A stretch of 64,000 bases of DNA, taken from assembly GCA_965153355.1 (NCBI GenBank), contig OZ231126.1, forward strand, positions 10,292,001 through 10,356,000. Reading direction: 5' to 3'. The stretch comes from Flaccisagitta enflata. Its lineage: Eukaryota; Chaetognatha; Sagittoidea; Aphragmophora. Of this stretch, positions 1 through 14,027 are shown piece by piece (the first letter of the stretch is position 1; each line of letters opens with the position of its first letter). Under the pieces are notes generated by a model. The model was given only the letters and a program-made list of their open reading frames with translations. It made no database searches and had not been told where the DNA came from. The translations under genes and the position numbers were made by a program.

Positions 1-1390
1 GTTTGATATGTCACAACATATGTTTTTATATGAAAATAAAAATTGTCATCAATGTTTAATTTAGTTATAATACAATGTTAAAGAAATATTTCATAAAAAA
101 AGTGTTAAGTGTGACATGTCAGACTTCTCAGAATTTCATCAGATTATAAATATGCTAGTCACATTCTATTCTATTTAGGTCAGATTTTTGCCAAATTTAT
201 ACCATAACAGCCGGTTGTAGTTTTTACAACCAGTGGTTGTTTACAGCATTCTGTTGAAAAACAGTAGGTTGGATCAAAGCCAACAGAGTGAGCTCTCTAC
301 CTATTTTGTTTTGTCCACTGACTGCTTAGTTATCACCAGAAAGAAGATTACGGCTTGTTAGCAAAGTGGTTTGGAAAAGGGGTGAGGTGGGGAAGGGGGG
401 GGAGTATTTGTGGAGTGTTTATGTGGGGAGAGGGGGGGGGGAAGGGGGGGGGCGAATACCAGGATAGGGTGAAGTCCTTAAGGAAAAGTAGTTGGGGAAA
501 GAGTTGAGGATAGCAAGGGTAAGTCAAGTGGTAGGGAAATTCAGCGGGGGTTGAGATAATGATGGGGGGTACTGGGTGAATGCGCAATTATATACATAAG
601 TCAGAAGCTACATCAAACCCCACTTGATTTGTATTTTTCTTTACGAACAACTGATGACGAGGGTCACGAGGTACGTACAGAGCGTTGAAAGATCACGATT
701 AGTACAGCTGTCATTCGTTTGTCCATTTAAGAAAAACGGGTTATCATTGATCAAAGCTCACAACACCGCGTCAGAAACAATACACAATCAAAGAAAACTA
801 GAAAAAACGTGAACCTCGTTTGTTCATCACTCGTTCATCGTTCGTTTATGCATGTCAAGACTCATCACTCTTGACTCAAGAGTGATGAGATCAAAGAATT
901 CTCCGCGTCAAGAAAGAAGGAACAAGGCCGTACATATTTGGTAAGCACTAGTGTTTTGGGTTAGACTCAGAATGTATGTTTGCTAAGTTAGTTTTGCTAA
1001 ATGGAAAACTAGGAGTGATGCGCGTAGTAACTAGTCAGTGAGGGCTCACAAGGCCCTCTTCCATATTTTTCAGTTTGGGTATAGTGAGGGATATTGTTCC
1101 ACCTTTCATACATAGCAGTAACAAGGCCAGATGCACGACCAATAAGCAGCCACTTGCGGTTAGGTAGGGGTTTCAATGCCCAGAAATCATTTTTTCGGCC
1201 AATTTCGCACCGTCCAAATGTTCGCGAATTATTTACCGACGGACCAACCTATGGACTGACCATGCTACAGATTCGTTTCGCATGCGACTAAAGCTGAAGG
1301 GCACACTTAGATACATAATTCTTAGTCGGTTGGGAGGTGGGTTGGGAGGTCTGTAATGAATAATACTGTTGATTCCTAGACAAATGAAAA
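1..1390. other. No gene seen; contains a perfect short hairpin
   Basis: No open frame here has a convincing protein sequence. Positions 861-889 form a perfect hairpin: CTCATCACTCTTG, a 3-base loop ACT, then its exact complement. Positions 348-560 are G-rich on the plus strand. ACAAGGCC-like starts of the dispersed element family occur near 921 and 1121 without a recognisable 3' end. Confidence 0.6.
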
Positions 1391-1396
1391 AAAAAA

Positions 1397-1640
1397 AGGA
1401 ATGTTACATAAACACATCCTATTGAAACACCCAAACTAAGTACGAAGGAATGTTACATAAACACGTCCTATTGAAACACCCAAACTAAGTACGAAGGAAT
1501 GTTACATAAACACGTCCTATTGAAACACCCAAACTAAGTACGAAGGAATGTTACATAAACATGTACTATTGAAACACCCAAACTAAGTACGAAGGAATGT
1601 TACATAAACACATCCTATTGAAACACCCAAACAAAGTATA
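1397..1640. repeat. 49-bp tandem repeat, about five copies
   Basis: The unit beginning GGAATGTTACATAAACA recurs every 49 bases (1398, 1447, 1496 and onward) with only a few substitutions, which points to recent amplification. No coding potential seen. Confidence 0.9.
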
Positions 1641-1794
1641 CATGGCGGTTACGATGTTGATCTATGAGTCACAATTGGCTTCGAGGGCAGATCTGGGATT
1701 TCGGATCCAGCCCAAAAGCCTTACAGGCTTTCTGCATCACAACAACAACTAAAATTTATACTTTGAAATATTTAACATATATTTAACAACAACA

Positions 1795-1970
1795 CCGACG
1801 AGAACGATTCCAACACCACCGCCGCCACCACCACCACCACCACGACCACGACCACCACCACGACCACCACCACCGCCACCGCCGCCACCACCACCGTCAC
1901 CGCCAACACCAACGCCAACAACAACGCCAACAACAACGCCAACAACAACGCCAACAACAACGCCAACGCC

Positions 1971-2020
<50 letters not shown>

Positions 2021-2022
2021 CT

Positions 2023-2107
<85 letters not shown>

Positions 2108-2186
2108 CGACGACGACGACGACGACGACGACGAAAAGAAATTGCGGCAGAGAATGCGGATGTAGACAAAAGTGAAAGAGGGAACG

Positions 2187-2240
<54 letters not shown>
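1795..2240. repeat. Compound microsatellite (CCN, AAC, ACG, GT)
   Basis: Successive simple arrays: CCACCN-type triplets, GCCAACAACAAC units, a long (AAC)n to about 2105, (ACG)n, then (GT)n at about 2189-2240. All frames across it are low-complexity translations and not genes. Confidence 0.95.
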
Positions 2241-2242
<2 letters not shown>

Positions 2243-2268
2243 CGAGGAAATTATCGCGTGTGTATAAA

Positions 2269-2309
2269 TACAAGGCCGGGTGTAGAGTCGCGTGTCCGCG
2301 ACTAATAAT
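2269..2309 (+). mobile_element. Minimal copy of the ACAAGGCC/hairpin element
   Basis: The 5' signature ACAAGGCCGGG runs straight into the 3' end TGTAGAGTCGCG...CGCGACTAA, with the hairpin at 2286-2303. The interior of full copies such as 3318-3479 is missing. It is either an internal deletion or a minimal mobilised unit. Confidence 0.7.
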
Positions 2310-3125
2310 TATGAATATGTTTTGAATTGAAAAACGTTGTGATCATCAAGTGACCACTTTGATTACGAATTGTGATTGTAACAAAGTGACTATGAATCCG
2401 TCTTGTTTTCCATCACCCATATCACCGAAATCGAATAAATGGACTTACCAACTGATTTTTTTTTGCACGATTCATTGATTCGCGTATCCGGGAAAACGAT
2501 CATCATCTGAATGATCTGACCGCATCCTCATGTCTCTTGACCATATCGACCAGATTGTCGATTGATGGTCATGTGATGGCATTTGAGTCACTCAGACCGA
2601 GCGCGATTGGCCTTCTTTTCTGATTTAATCCTCGTATTAACTACATAAACCCCATCACGAACACCCTATTGAGTCATCTGTTTATTAAAAAGGTTTGATC
2701 ATTGTACCGACGAATCATGCTGTTGGAAAGAAGTTGAAGTTCGAAGTTCTTCAACTTTTTGAGACCTGCGAAGTAATTTAGATTTTTTTTTGTATGTGTC
2801 TTTCGAGGGAGTTGAAACAAACCAACGCATGAAATGAATAGCTAAAAAAAAGAGTTGATTGGTTTCTTCCAAATGGCGCCAAGCAGAATGCTCTGCAATC
2901 AATAGTTGTTTTGTTATGATTCTTTAATTTTCTTTTGCATTATTCACATTTTTTTCTAAAGATCAGTATTTTTCATTGATCCTTATTTCAGGCTCTGTGT
3001 CACAAATAGGAAAACAACATGTTACGAACATTATTGCTAACTTTAACGATGCTAGCTTTCAAGTTATTTGCATTTTACCCTACTTGCTCACGGTTTTCGA
3101 TGATGAACAAGTGCAAGTGCAAGTG

Positions 3126-3128
<3 letters not shown>

Positions 3129-3167
<39 letters not shown>

Positions 3168-3183
3168 CTCTCTCTTTCTCTCA
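3129..3183. repeat. (CT)n microsatellite
   Basis: Pure CT repeat interrupted by a T run near 3160. Confidence 0.95.
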
Positions 3184-3317
3184 GCATTTACGACTTTTTT
3201 CCTAGAGCGATTAGTCGCCTTTATTGGTTAATACTGTGAATACTGTTAATAGCTGTGAATGTGGATCATTTAAGCGGGGGATGATAGTGTTTTAAACTTA
3301 GTGAAGAACTGTAAAAA

Positions 3318-3479
3318 ACAAGGCCGGATACACGGCAATCCAGTCGCGGACGGTTGGGCAGGAGCAGTAATGCGAAAACCGCTCGAAATTCAAAAATGTG
3401 ACGGACCTACCGACCTACCGACCGACCGACCGACCGACCGACATGGCAAGGTGTAGAGTCGCGTGTCCGCGACTAAAAA
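3318..3479 (+). mobile_element. Full-length short element of the ACAAGGCC/hairpin family
   Basis: Starts ACAAGGCCGGATACACGG and ends with a hairpin (3457-3474, stem AGTCGCG/CGCGACT) followed by AAAAA. A subterminal AGTCGCGGAC at 3342-3351 is exactly complementary to GTCCGCGACT at 3465-3474. The interior holds a GACC tetranucleotide array. A near-identical copy lies at 23851-24008, which shows that this is a dispersed unit. Subterminal inverted repeat, tetranucleotide array and 3' hairpin together resemble Helentron-derived DINE-1/pearl elements; that assignment is inference. Confidence 0.8.
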
Positions 3480-3596
3480 GAGAGGGGGCACGGGGCCGGG
3501 AGAGGAGGGGGGGATGAATTATAATTCATCATTGATGATGAAATGGTCTCTTCTCTCAATCTCGGAAATGAAATGATATTTCAAGAATGTCAGAAA

Positions 3597-5337
3597 ACAA
3601 GGCCAACACCTATAAGTCGCGTGCGAGACTTACTTACATAATCGCCTAATTATTTAAGTACGTTATTTCCTGTAATGATGATAATGACTATAATTACCTA
3701 TTGATCTATAATTGCCTATAATGACCTATGATTACCTATAATTACCTATGATTACCTATAATTACCCATAATCAAATAATGACCTATAAGTACCTATAAA
3801 GACCTGTGATTACCCATAATTACATATGGACCAATAATTACCTATAATGAGGTATGATTACCCAAAATTACCCACAATTACCTATAATAACATGATGATC
3901 TATAATTACCTATAATTACCTATAATGACCTATGATTACCTATAATTACCTATAATTACCCATCATTAAATAATGACCTATAAGTACCTATAAAGACCTA
4001 TGATTACCTATAATTACAAATGGACCAATAATTACCTATTATGACCGATGATTACCCATAACTACCTTCAATAACATACTGACCTTTAATGACCTATGAT
4101 TACCTATAATTAACTGTAATTGCATAATGACCTATAATTACCTATAATTACCTATGATTAGCTATAATTACCTAAAATTGAATATTGACCTATAATTACC
4201 TATACTTGTCTATTTACATATAATTACCTATAATGACCTATGATTACCTATAATTACCTATTATTACATAAGGACCTATAATTACCTTTAATGACCTTTG
4301 ATTACCTATGATTACCCATAATTTCATAATGACCTATGATTACCTATAACTATCTAAAATGATGACCTATGATTACCTATTATTACATAATGGCCTATAA
4401 TTACCTATAATGGTCTATAATTACCTTTAATTACCTATGATTATCTATTATTACATAATGACCTATAATTACCAATAATGACCTATAATGACCTATAATG
4501 ACCTTATAATGACCTATAATTATATAATGACCTGTAATTACCTGTAATTACCTATAATTACTTATAATCACCTATAATTACCTATAATTACCTATGATTA
4601 CATACTGACCTATGATTACCAATAATGACCTATAATTGCATAATAACCTATAATTACCTATAATGACCTATAATTACCTATAATTACATAATGACCTATA
4701 ATTACCTATAATTACCAACAATGACCTATGATTACCTATAATGACCTATATTACCTGTACTTGCATAGTAACCTTTAATGACCTATAATTACCTATGATT
4801 ACCCAAAATTGCATAATGACCTATAATTACCTATAATTATGCAAATAAAAAGTGAAATGACTATGTTGACTGAAATGACTGAAATGACTGAGAATGACTT
4901 AGAATGACTAAAAATGACTAAAAATGATGTATAATGACTTATAATGACATAAAATGACTTAGAATGACTTAAAATGACTTAAAATTATGAAAAGGATTAT
5001 ATTGACTAAAATGACAATAATGACTTAAAATGACTTGGAATGACTTAAAGTGCCTTAAAATCACTTGAAATGACTTAAAATCACTTGAAATGACTTAATA
5101 TAACTTTAAATGACTTAGAATGACTTAAAATGATGAAAAGGACTATATTGACTAAAATGACAATAATGACTTAAAATGACTTAGAATGACTTAGAATTAC
5201 TTAGAATGACTTAAAATGACTTAGAATGACTTAGAATAACTAAAAATGACTTAAAGAAATAAAATTTATAAAAAAAGTAAAGTGTGACCGACCGACGGAC
5301 AAAGCGGGTTGTAGAGTCGCGTGCACGCGACTAAAAA
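3597..5337 (+). mobile_element. Large satellite-bearing ACAAGGCC/hairpin element
   Basis: The 5' end ACAAGGCCAACACCTATAAG is shared with the copies at 27378 and 29745. The 3' end is a GACC/GACG array, GCGGGTTGTAG and a perfect 18-bp palindrome AGTCGCGTGCACGCGACT (5315-5332), then AAAAA. AGTCGCGTGC at 3615-3624 is complementary to the palindrome's right arm. The interior is about 1.2 kb of degenerate 10-bp ACCTATAATT repeats (3640-4850) and then 10-bp TGACTTAAAA repeats (4850-5260). No protein is encoded, so it must be non-autonomous. Confidence 0.8.
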
Positions 5338-5396
5338 CCTTAAAATTCCATATTTTGTAATTTACCTGCTCACACAGGAGGGGCTGTATTTATTTT

Positions 5397-5430
5397 CTTT
5401 CTCGTTTTCTTTCTTTTTAACTCTCTTATT

Positions 5431-5483
<53 letters not shown>

Positions 5484-5485
5484 TT

Positions 5486-5531
<46 letters not shown>
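5397..5531. repeat. (CTTT)n then (CT)n microsatellite
   Basis: Continuous simple repeat. The long F/S/L or K/E/R translations across it are artefacts. Confidence 0.95.
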
Positions 5532-5535
<4 letters not shown>

Positions 5536-6289
5536 ATTCCCGGGATATGTATAATGTTGACACATCGGGCCCTCGTCTGTCTGCCTTCTAATTCTCGGGA
5601 TTTTGACGATGTAGAAAAATGTATTCACACGTGACTGCAAAAACGAAAACCAATTTAAAAAGCAATAACTTGAGCAAATAAAAATCTTTTCATTTTTTTT
5701 GAACGGACCGAAATAAGGAAAGAAGAAGAGAAAAAGAAGAGGACAGTAAAGGAAAGAGAGATAGGAAGAGAAAGGGTGAGCCAAGGCGGTTTTAGGGTCA
5801 CTAAGTTACCACATACCCACTTTATAATTGACTTTATTGACTTTATTGACGTTGTTGACGGCGAAGAAAGAAACTAGAAATGGAAAGAAAGCAGTTAGAA
5901 AGAGAAAGAAAGCAGTTAGAAAGAGAAAATAAAGAACTACTTAAAAGTAAGCAGATTGCTGAGTTAAAGGCACCAATGATTGATTGCTTCCAATCGCCAT
6001 TCTATTTTTCAAATCAATACGAACTATGTTTATAAAAAACACTGAATTGCACCACTTGTATTCTACATTCCGCCATCGTTATCTATTGATTGACTTACCA
6101 TTTACCTGCCGGTTCTCTCCTTTGTGATAAAGATATTACACGGCTCTCAGGATATGTTATCTCATTATTACCCTCATTATTACCTCACATATCATCACTT
6201 TTCCCAGACTGTTTTCCAACGATATCTCTCTCCACCTGATTAGCACTCTCAATCACCTTCCTCCGCTCAACAAGTTTATTAGGAAAGAA

Positions 6290-6578
6290 ACAAGGCCAAA
6301 TAGGCCAACGATGCGTCCTCTTTGAATGAATGTTTTTAATGAATGAATGTTTTGTTATGAATGAATGTCATTTGTGAATGAATAGATGATTTGATGAATT
6401 ACTTGATATATGCTTCTTTTACTGGGTTAGAACCACTTTTCTGATGAAAAAATACGTGATTTGGATGTTTTTAATGGATGTGTTACCAACCAACCAATCA
6501 ACCAAACAACCGACCAACCGACCAACTGACCGACCAACGGACACAGCCTACTATAGAGATGCGAGGACGCATCTAAAA
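6290..6578 (+). mobile_element. ACAAGGCC/hairpin element, AGATGCG subfamily
   Basis: Starts ACAAGGCCAAATAGG. The terminal hairpin at 6557-6574 has stem AGATGCG/CGCATCT and loop AGGA. GATGCGTCCT at 6310-6319 is exactly complementary to AGGACGCATC at 6564-6573. The next element starts directly at 6579, so copies are joined head to tail. Confidence 0.8.
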
Positions 6579-6700
6579 ACAAGGCCAAGTAGGCCAATAT
6601 AGTGCGATGTGTCGATCGTCAAACGAATGCGTTACCCGACGGACCAACAGACTGACCAATGGACACAGTCAATCATAGAGGTGCTTTGTCGCACCTAAAA
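6579..6700 (+). mobile_element. ACAAGGCC/hairpin element, AGGTGC subfamily
   Basis: Starts ACAAGGCCAAGTAGGCC. The hairpin at 6679-6696 has stem AGGTGC/GCACCT. GTGCGA at 6602-6607 is complementary to TCGCAC at 6689-6694. Inserted tail to head against its neighbours on both sides; a minus-strand relative lies at 13775-13900. Confidence 0.75.
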
Positions 6701-6943
6701 ACAGGTGATCCGGGGTCACAATATCGTTACAGACGGGTGGGCAGGGGCAGCCAACCCTCATCCACACCAAACACCTCACCCAACCCCCCTTCCAACATGG
6801 ACACATACACAAAAAACATCTGAAATGATCGTTTTCCCACTTTTCGACTCGTGTTCATGGACCGACGGACCAACAGACCAATGGAGCGACGGACCAACAG
6901 ACAGACAAAGCCTCTTATAGAGTTGCGTATGCGCAACTAAAAA
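6701..6943 (+). mobile_element. ACAAGGCC/hairpin family, AGTTGCG subfamily
   Basis: Third unit of the head-to-tail cluster. The 5' end is divergent (ACAGGTGATCCGG). The 3' hairpin at 6921-6938 has stem AGTTGCG/CGCAACT, followed by AAAA. It carries the GACGGACC-type tetranucleotide stretch. I did not find a clear subterminal complement here. Confidence 0.65.
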
Positions 6944-7102
6944 TGGCAATGATCATTAAGTTTGATGGGTGAACGAGTCTACGGATTTTGGATGTTCCTA
7001 GCCGCTGACCAAAAAAGAAATGAAGAAAAGTAATCCTGTCCAAAGAGAATAATAGAAAAAGAGAGAAAAAATGGGATCCCCAAAAATGTAGTTGACAAGT
7101 GT

Positions 7103-7395
<293 letters not shown>

Positions 7396-7675
7396 AGAAA
7401 CAGAGAGAGAGAGAGACAGAAAGACAGACAGATGGAGAGAGAAAGAAGGTACACTAACAGACATGGACCGATAGAAAGACAGAAGGGCAGACAGATGGAG
7501 GAAGAGGAACTAAGTTTGGAGCTAGAAAAGTAAAAGGGTCAAAGTTATGATGGGCCAAATTGAAAATTTTTTTTCAACTGTCGTCTCAATGGAAACGTGA
7601 GGGGGGGGTAGAGTAAAGTTGGGGAAGAGGTGGAAGAGGAGAAAGAGGAGGAAGAGGAGAAAGAGGAGGAGGAAC

Positions 7676-8107
<432 letters not shown>

Positions 8108-8556
8108 TCGAGCAGGAACACGTATAGAGTATAGCCATTAGCCAAACAGCGTATATATTGACATCATCCACGACATACCTATGACAGATTACATCATCAA
8201 TGACAGATAGATGACAAATGACACATCATCTATCACAGGTTGGTCTTCGAGTCTTTAGGGGCGGACAAAAAAAGGACCGAATTGACGTCAGTGCCAGTTG
8301 ATTAAAACGAATTACTTAAGACAGAAAATTTATCAAGAAAAATGAAGTGTTTCACCATACTTTTTGCATTATTATCAGGACAATAATGAAGCTGGAATGC
8401 TTTAAGTGGACAAATTGTCTCTAAGGACACTTGGTGCATACATTTTTATCATATTTTGACTTAAAATGTAATTTGAACTATGCGTTTCACATGAAAATAA
8501 GCATGAAAATGATGTTTTTTAGTGAATTTCTGCTTACACTTTTTTTCATTTTCTGA

Positions 8557-8697
8557 GGTCGAAATTCTAAGAAAGCCAAACACAGGGAAATTTTGCATTT
8601 TAAAAAACATAGTTCTCTCTGTAATCGATTTGGGAAGAGAACTATGTTCTTTGTTTTTTCATTTTTTCATTTCCTATGCAAATTTAGAATTTCGACC
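8557..8697. repeat. Small foldback element
   Basis: Outer arms GGTCGAAATTCTAA (8557-8570) and TTAGAATTTCGACC (8684-8697) are exact complements. Inner arms ACATAGTTCTCT and AGAGAACTATGT form a second nested pair. No coding. Confidence 0.8.
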
Positions 8698-9199
8698 AGC
8701 CCCTTGTCAGTGACCAAAAATAAAATAAGTATAAATTTTCAAAACAATTTTTTTGGTAATATCGGCTTAACTTGGTCCTCTTGCTAAGTAAATGCAAATT
8801 TTTCTTTTAAATATGATGTCTGAGCTATCTCAATCACTTTTATTCATTTATTTTTACATTTCAATTTATACATTTTTTCTATTTTGACCTTCTTTGAAAC
8901 ACAAATGTTGCCTTCGGAGGGAAGCCGTCTTAAGAAATACCCTCAAGGAAAAACTACCCCTAAACTCGAATTTCCCCTAAACAGGAATGTCCCCCCTAAA
9001 CCTTGGTTAGATAAAAGCAACGATGATGGGGGAGAAAGGGAATAGGTACATCGGCTCTGGTCGGTCAGTCGATCAGTTCATTGGTTGGTCGGTTGGTCAT
9101 TTTCTTGGTCATTAAGAACAGTCTGGGCTTAAAGTGGTATTTTGGCTAGTAGGTCGATAGGTCGGCCGGTATGGTCAGTGGTCGGTCAGGTATCATCAG

Positions 9200-9226
9200 T
9201 TTTTAGTCGCGGACTCGTGACTCTAC
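9200..9226 (-). mobile_element. Solo 3' end of the ACAAGGCC/hairpin family
   Basis: TTTTTAGTCGCGGACTCGTGACTCTAC is the minus-strand form of the element 3' end, with one mismatch in the stem. Degenerate GGTC repeats lie at 9060-9195. No matching 5' end was found close by. Confidence 0.5.
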
Positions 9227-9679
9227 AAAAGGCTACATTGGTCCGTCCATTGCTCTGCAGGCTGTATCGCATGAGTAAAAAAAGTGAAAAAACACACATT
9301 AAAGATGATGCAGTTGTGACTGTGTGTTACCGTGCGAGTTGTCATCCCTGCCCCCCGTTCACGACGATATTGTGACCCCGTGTTACTTGTTACCTGATGT
9401 ACAAAATACCTAGTTCATTCTTTTTTCACTGGGGGTAGAAACAGTGCGGCCAATGAGGGAAATAAACAAACGAGGGGAGGGGGGGGGTTAGGGAGTTATC
9501 GACATCTCTGTTTAAAGTCTAATGACCATTCCCTCACGACTAAAAACTGGGTTGAAGAGGATGACCACCATTCCTTCGCCACTAACAAGAAGATGTCCAC
9601 TGTAATTTCATTCCTTCATTGTACTGGAGATTAATGAGGGAATAAGAACGTGTGCGAGAGCCACTAATAGCCACTGTGC

Positions 9680-9682
<3 letters not shown>

Positions 9683-9774
<92 letters not shown>
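9683..9774. repeat. (GA)n microsatellite
   Basis: Uninterrupted GA array. Confidence 0.97.
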
Positions 9775-9778
<4 letters not shown>

Positions 9779-10017
9779 AAGGAAGAACCATGAGATGTCA
9801 CATGCAACAGACATAGACACAGAGACTAACAGACAGACAGACAGAAGGCCAGGGACCAAAATAGAATCAGACAAACCGAAACGTACTGACAGACTGACAA
9901 ACATTGAGACAGACCAAAACAAAAACAGACAGAGAAAGCATTCCAGTAGGTAAAGGGGCTTAAGGCCAAGGGAGTGTCAAGCAAATGATTGATCGTTTCA
10001 GATTCTGAAGGCTATCA

Positions 10018-10531
<514 letters not shown>

Positions 10532-10664
10532 AACCGTCTCTTGCGAATCAAATGTATATATTTGGAACAATTACTGTTAGGCGTGCTGCGGCCAAAGAAC
10601 CATGTTAGTACGCAACTGCCTACTCCCTGGTGATTCGAAACGTGAACGTGCAGTGTAGTATAGT

Positions 10665-11035
10665 GCAGCAGTTGTGTGTCTACTACGTCCCATGAAGCGC
10701 CCCAAACTTCGACACTGACTCTCTATGGTTAAGGCTTGGTAAAATAATATCCCATGCAAAATTTCAGGCCTCTGGAATTGCAGGAACCTTTGTTAGGGTG
10801 ACCATGAAGTTTCCATAGAAATCTACGGTAGAGACAAAATTTGCATAATAGAAATATTGATTCCAATGCTAATTCAATACAAACTTCAACCTCACCTTAA
10901 CAAAGGTGCTATCTGCTATCTACTATCTCAGAGGCCCAAAATTCTGCATAAAATACTTTTTTTACCAAACTTCAACTGTGGTAAGATTGGTGAGAGCCAT
11001 AGTCGAAGTTTGGGGCGCTTTACGTGACGTAGTGT
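10665..11035. repeat. Long imperfect palindrome (foldback element)
   Basis: The left arm contains AAGCGCCCCAAACTTCGAC and CCTTTGTTAGGGTGACC. The right arm contains the complements GTCGAAGTTTGGGGCGCTT and CCTCACCTTAACAAAGG in reverse order. Arms are roughly 140 bases each. An ACAAGGCC-family 3' end abuts its right side at 11042. Confidence 0.75.
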
Positions 11036-11041
11036 CAACAC

Positions 11042-11246
11042 TTTTTAGTCGCGTGCTATGCGACTCTTCACCCCGCCATGTCGGTCGGTCGGTCGGTCGG
11101 TCAATTGGTCGGTCCCCTATTAACTTTTTTGGCGTTTTTGAGCTTTTTGAGCATATGGCTCCTGCCCAGGTGCCCAAGTAACCTTATCCAGCACTGCTCC
11201 TGCCCACCCGCACGCGACAAGAGTAGCCGTGTATCCGGCCTAGTTT
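11042..11246 (-). mobile_element. ACAAGGCC/hairpin element, reverse orientation
   Basis: On the plus strand it begins TTTTTAGTCGCGTGCTATGCGACTC, the 3' hairpin, followed by a GGTC array. It ends CCGTGTATCCGGCCTAG, the reverse of the GGCCGGATACACGG 5' signature. Confidence 0.7.
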
Positions 11247-11550
11247 TAATCCTTTTAATAAGAACATCTTTTTTTTTGGTCGAAGCCTTCATTATCATAG
11301 AGATAGCTACTTAAGAAAGGTAAACATGTTCTTAATTTTTGAACGAGTGGCGCTCTTTATTGTTAAACCTATCCCCAGGTCTTTGCCTCTAGCCCTATCT
11401 CGATCTCTTTGACTATGAGACATGTCCTAAGCTCCACCAGACCTTGTCAAAGCTGAATGTGATGACTAGAATGATGAGGAACATGAATGATGAACAAGAT
11501 GAGTTTTCAAGCGATTTAATACATTTTCTGCGTATTTTCATTGGAGCATA

Positions 11551-11660
11551 ACCGACCGACCGACCGACCGAACGCCCGACTGATCGACCGACCGACTGAC
11601 CGACCGACCGACCAACCGAGAGACTGAGCCTTTTACAGAGGCACGTTGGCACACATATAG
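11551..11660 (+). mobile_element. Degenerate 3' part of the ACAAGGCC/hairpin family
   Basis: A GACC array with interruptions leads into GAGCCTTTTACAGAGGCACG, which resembles the GCCT...TAGAG approach to the hairpin in other copies. The stem no longer pairs well. Confidence 0.4.
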
Positions 11661-11880
11661 ACAGTAAAAGCAAGTGCGGAAAGAACAAGAATGAAAGAAA
11701 TAAGGAAAGATATTTTTAAAAAAGATGAAAAAAGAGAAAGAAGAAGGAAATGATGAAATGAAAGAAGGAAGAAAGAATCAAAGACTAGAGAGCGTTTTTT
11801 TCCTAAAGCGATCTCATCTTTTCTTTGTTCTATTCTTATCTCTCTATCGGATCTCTTTCTTTCGGTTCCTGTTCCCGATG

Positions 11881-12472
<592 letters not shown>

Positions 12473-12841
12473 AGATAAGTGACTAGACCGTATAAACTCA
12501 AATCTTAATCAGTGTTAAAAGTTTAAAACAAGGCCATATCAAGACTATTAAAATGATTGACAATTACAAAACAACTTTCAGACAAACAATGAGTAAACAA
12601 CAGCAAAACATCTATTAAAATATCACAATTACTTGCACTGCTACAAGAAGAACAATAGGAAGGGGACCGCGATTAATAGCCGCAAAACCAACCGGCAGAA
12701 AATACTCACCTTAACAGCCAAATATTATCACCCAAACACTTTCCCACCGACCCAGCCAGATACATTCGCTTACCCACCCAGCCAAATACATTCACCCACC
12801 CAGACAAACACGGTCATGTCACCCACCACTCTCCTCCCAAT

Positions 12842-13404
12842 GTGAGTCCAGGTCAAAAGTCACAGTACAATGGGTTTTTTTTTTCAGTTTCTCATTGTTT
12901 TAGGGTTGATTGAACTTAATTTATCACTGATGAAATTTTGTCAGGGGCACTTATATTTGAAAAAAAAAAAGAAAATCTTTAGCCTTATTTTGAATATCTA
13001 TTTTTCTAACTTATCCATGCCTCTTTTTTGTTAGCGAATATAGAATCCTGATAATATTTCCTTTCATTTGATATGTCATGCTATATACTTTCTCAAAGGA
13101 TTATGATTTTCAATTTTTTGGCCACTGTTGCAAAATAAAGCTTCATAAAGCCAAACAGTGCGACCTATCAAATAAAAGGAAATAACATCAGGATTACGAA
13201 TTTGCTATCAAAAAAGAGGTCTGGATGAGTTAAAAAAAGTCTAAATTCAAAATGAGGCTAAAATTGTCCCTTTTTACATATTTTTCAAAAAGCGCCCTTG
13301 ACAAGATTTCATAACTGTTAGTTTTATTTAGTTCAAGTAACCCTTAAACTATGACAAACTAAAAAAAAAAACCTACTGTACTATGACTTTTCACCTGGAT
13401 TCAC
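12842..13404. repeat. Large foldback element with about 250-bp arms
   Basis: Left end GTGAGTCCAGGTCAAAAGTC and right end GACTTTTCACCTGGATTCAC are near complements. Similarity continues inward through ACAGTACAATGGG / CCTACTGTACTATG, the TCCTGATAATATTTCC / GGAAATAACATCAGGA pair and others. The centre is near 13125. No coding. Confidence 0.8.
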
Positions 13405-13774
13405 GATGAAAGGACAGTGCCACCCGTTTACTTACCCAGCTAAATTCATTCACCCACCCATATACCCACCTAAACACGCACATGGACTCACACACGCGCC
13501 TAAAACGCGCCTAAAACGCGCCAGATTCGGCGCCCTTCGATTGCACGGTGCGCCGGTACTCAATGAAATTTGATTAAAAGATGAATTTATTTTGTATTTT
13601 CATCATTTCCATCAAATACCTAGTACGAGCCTATACCAGGGGTAAGGATGCGCGGGATTTTCAAAGGCGTTCGCTTTCGCGTTTTTTAGCGTCTCGCGCA
13701 TCGCGTTACGCATCGCATCCAACGTTTTTGGTTGCCAATGCGTTCGCGTTACGCGTTTTCATCGCTTCCTACAC

Positions 13775-13900
13775 TTTTTAGGTGCGACAAAGCACCTCTA
13801 TAACTGGCTCTGTCCGTTGGTCTGTTGGTCTGTTGGTCTGTCTGTAACGCATTCGTATGACGATCAACACGTCGCACCTTATTGGCCTACTTGGCCTTGT
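13775..13900 (-). mobile_element. ACAAGGCC/hairpin element, AGGTGC subfamily, reverse
   Basis: Plus strand: hairpin AGGTGCGACAAAGCACCT at 13780-13797 preceded by TTTTT, then a GGTCTGTTGGTCTG stretch, ending GGCCTACTTGGCCTTGT. AGGTGCGAC at the hairpin pairs with GTCGCACCT at 13871-13879. It is a compact complete copy. Confidence 0.8.
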
Positions 13901-13904
13901 TATT

Positions 13905-13955
13905 TTAGAAAGAAAGAAACAAGGAAAAAAGAAAGAAAGAAAGATGGCAAGAAAA

Positions 13956-14027
<72 letters not shown>

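Noticed and set aside
1397-1640. Possible CRISPR array (regular 49-bp repeats)
   Set aside because: The whole unit is repeated, with no unique spacers; eukaryotic context. Ordinary tandem repeat.
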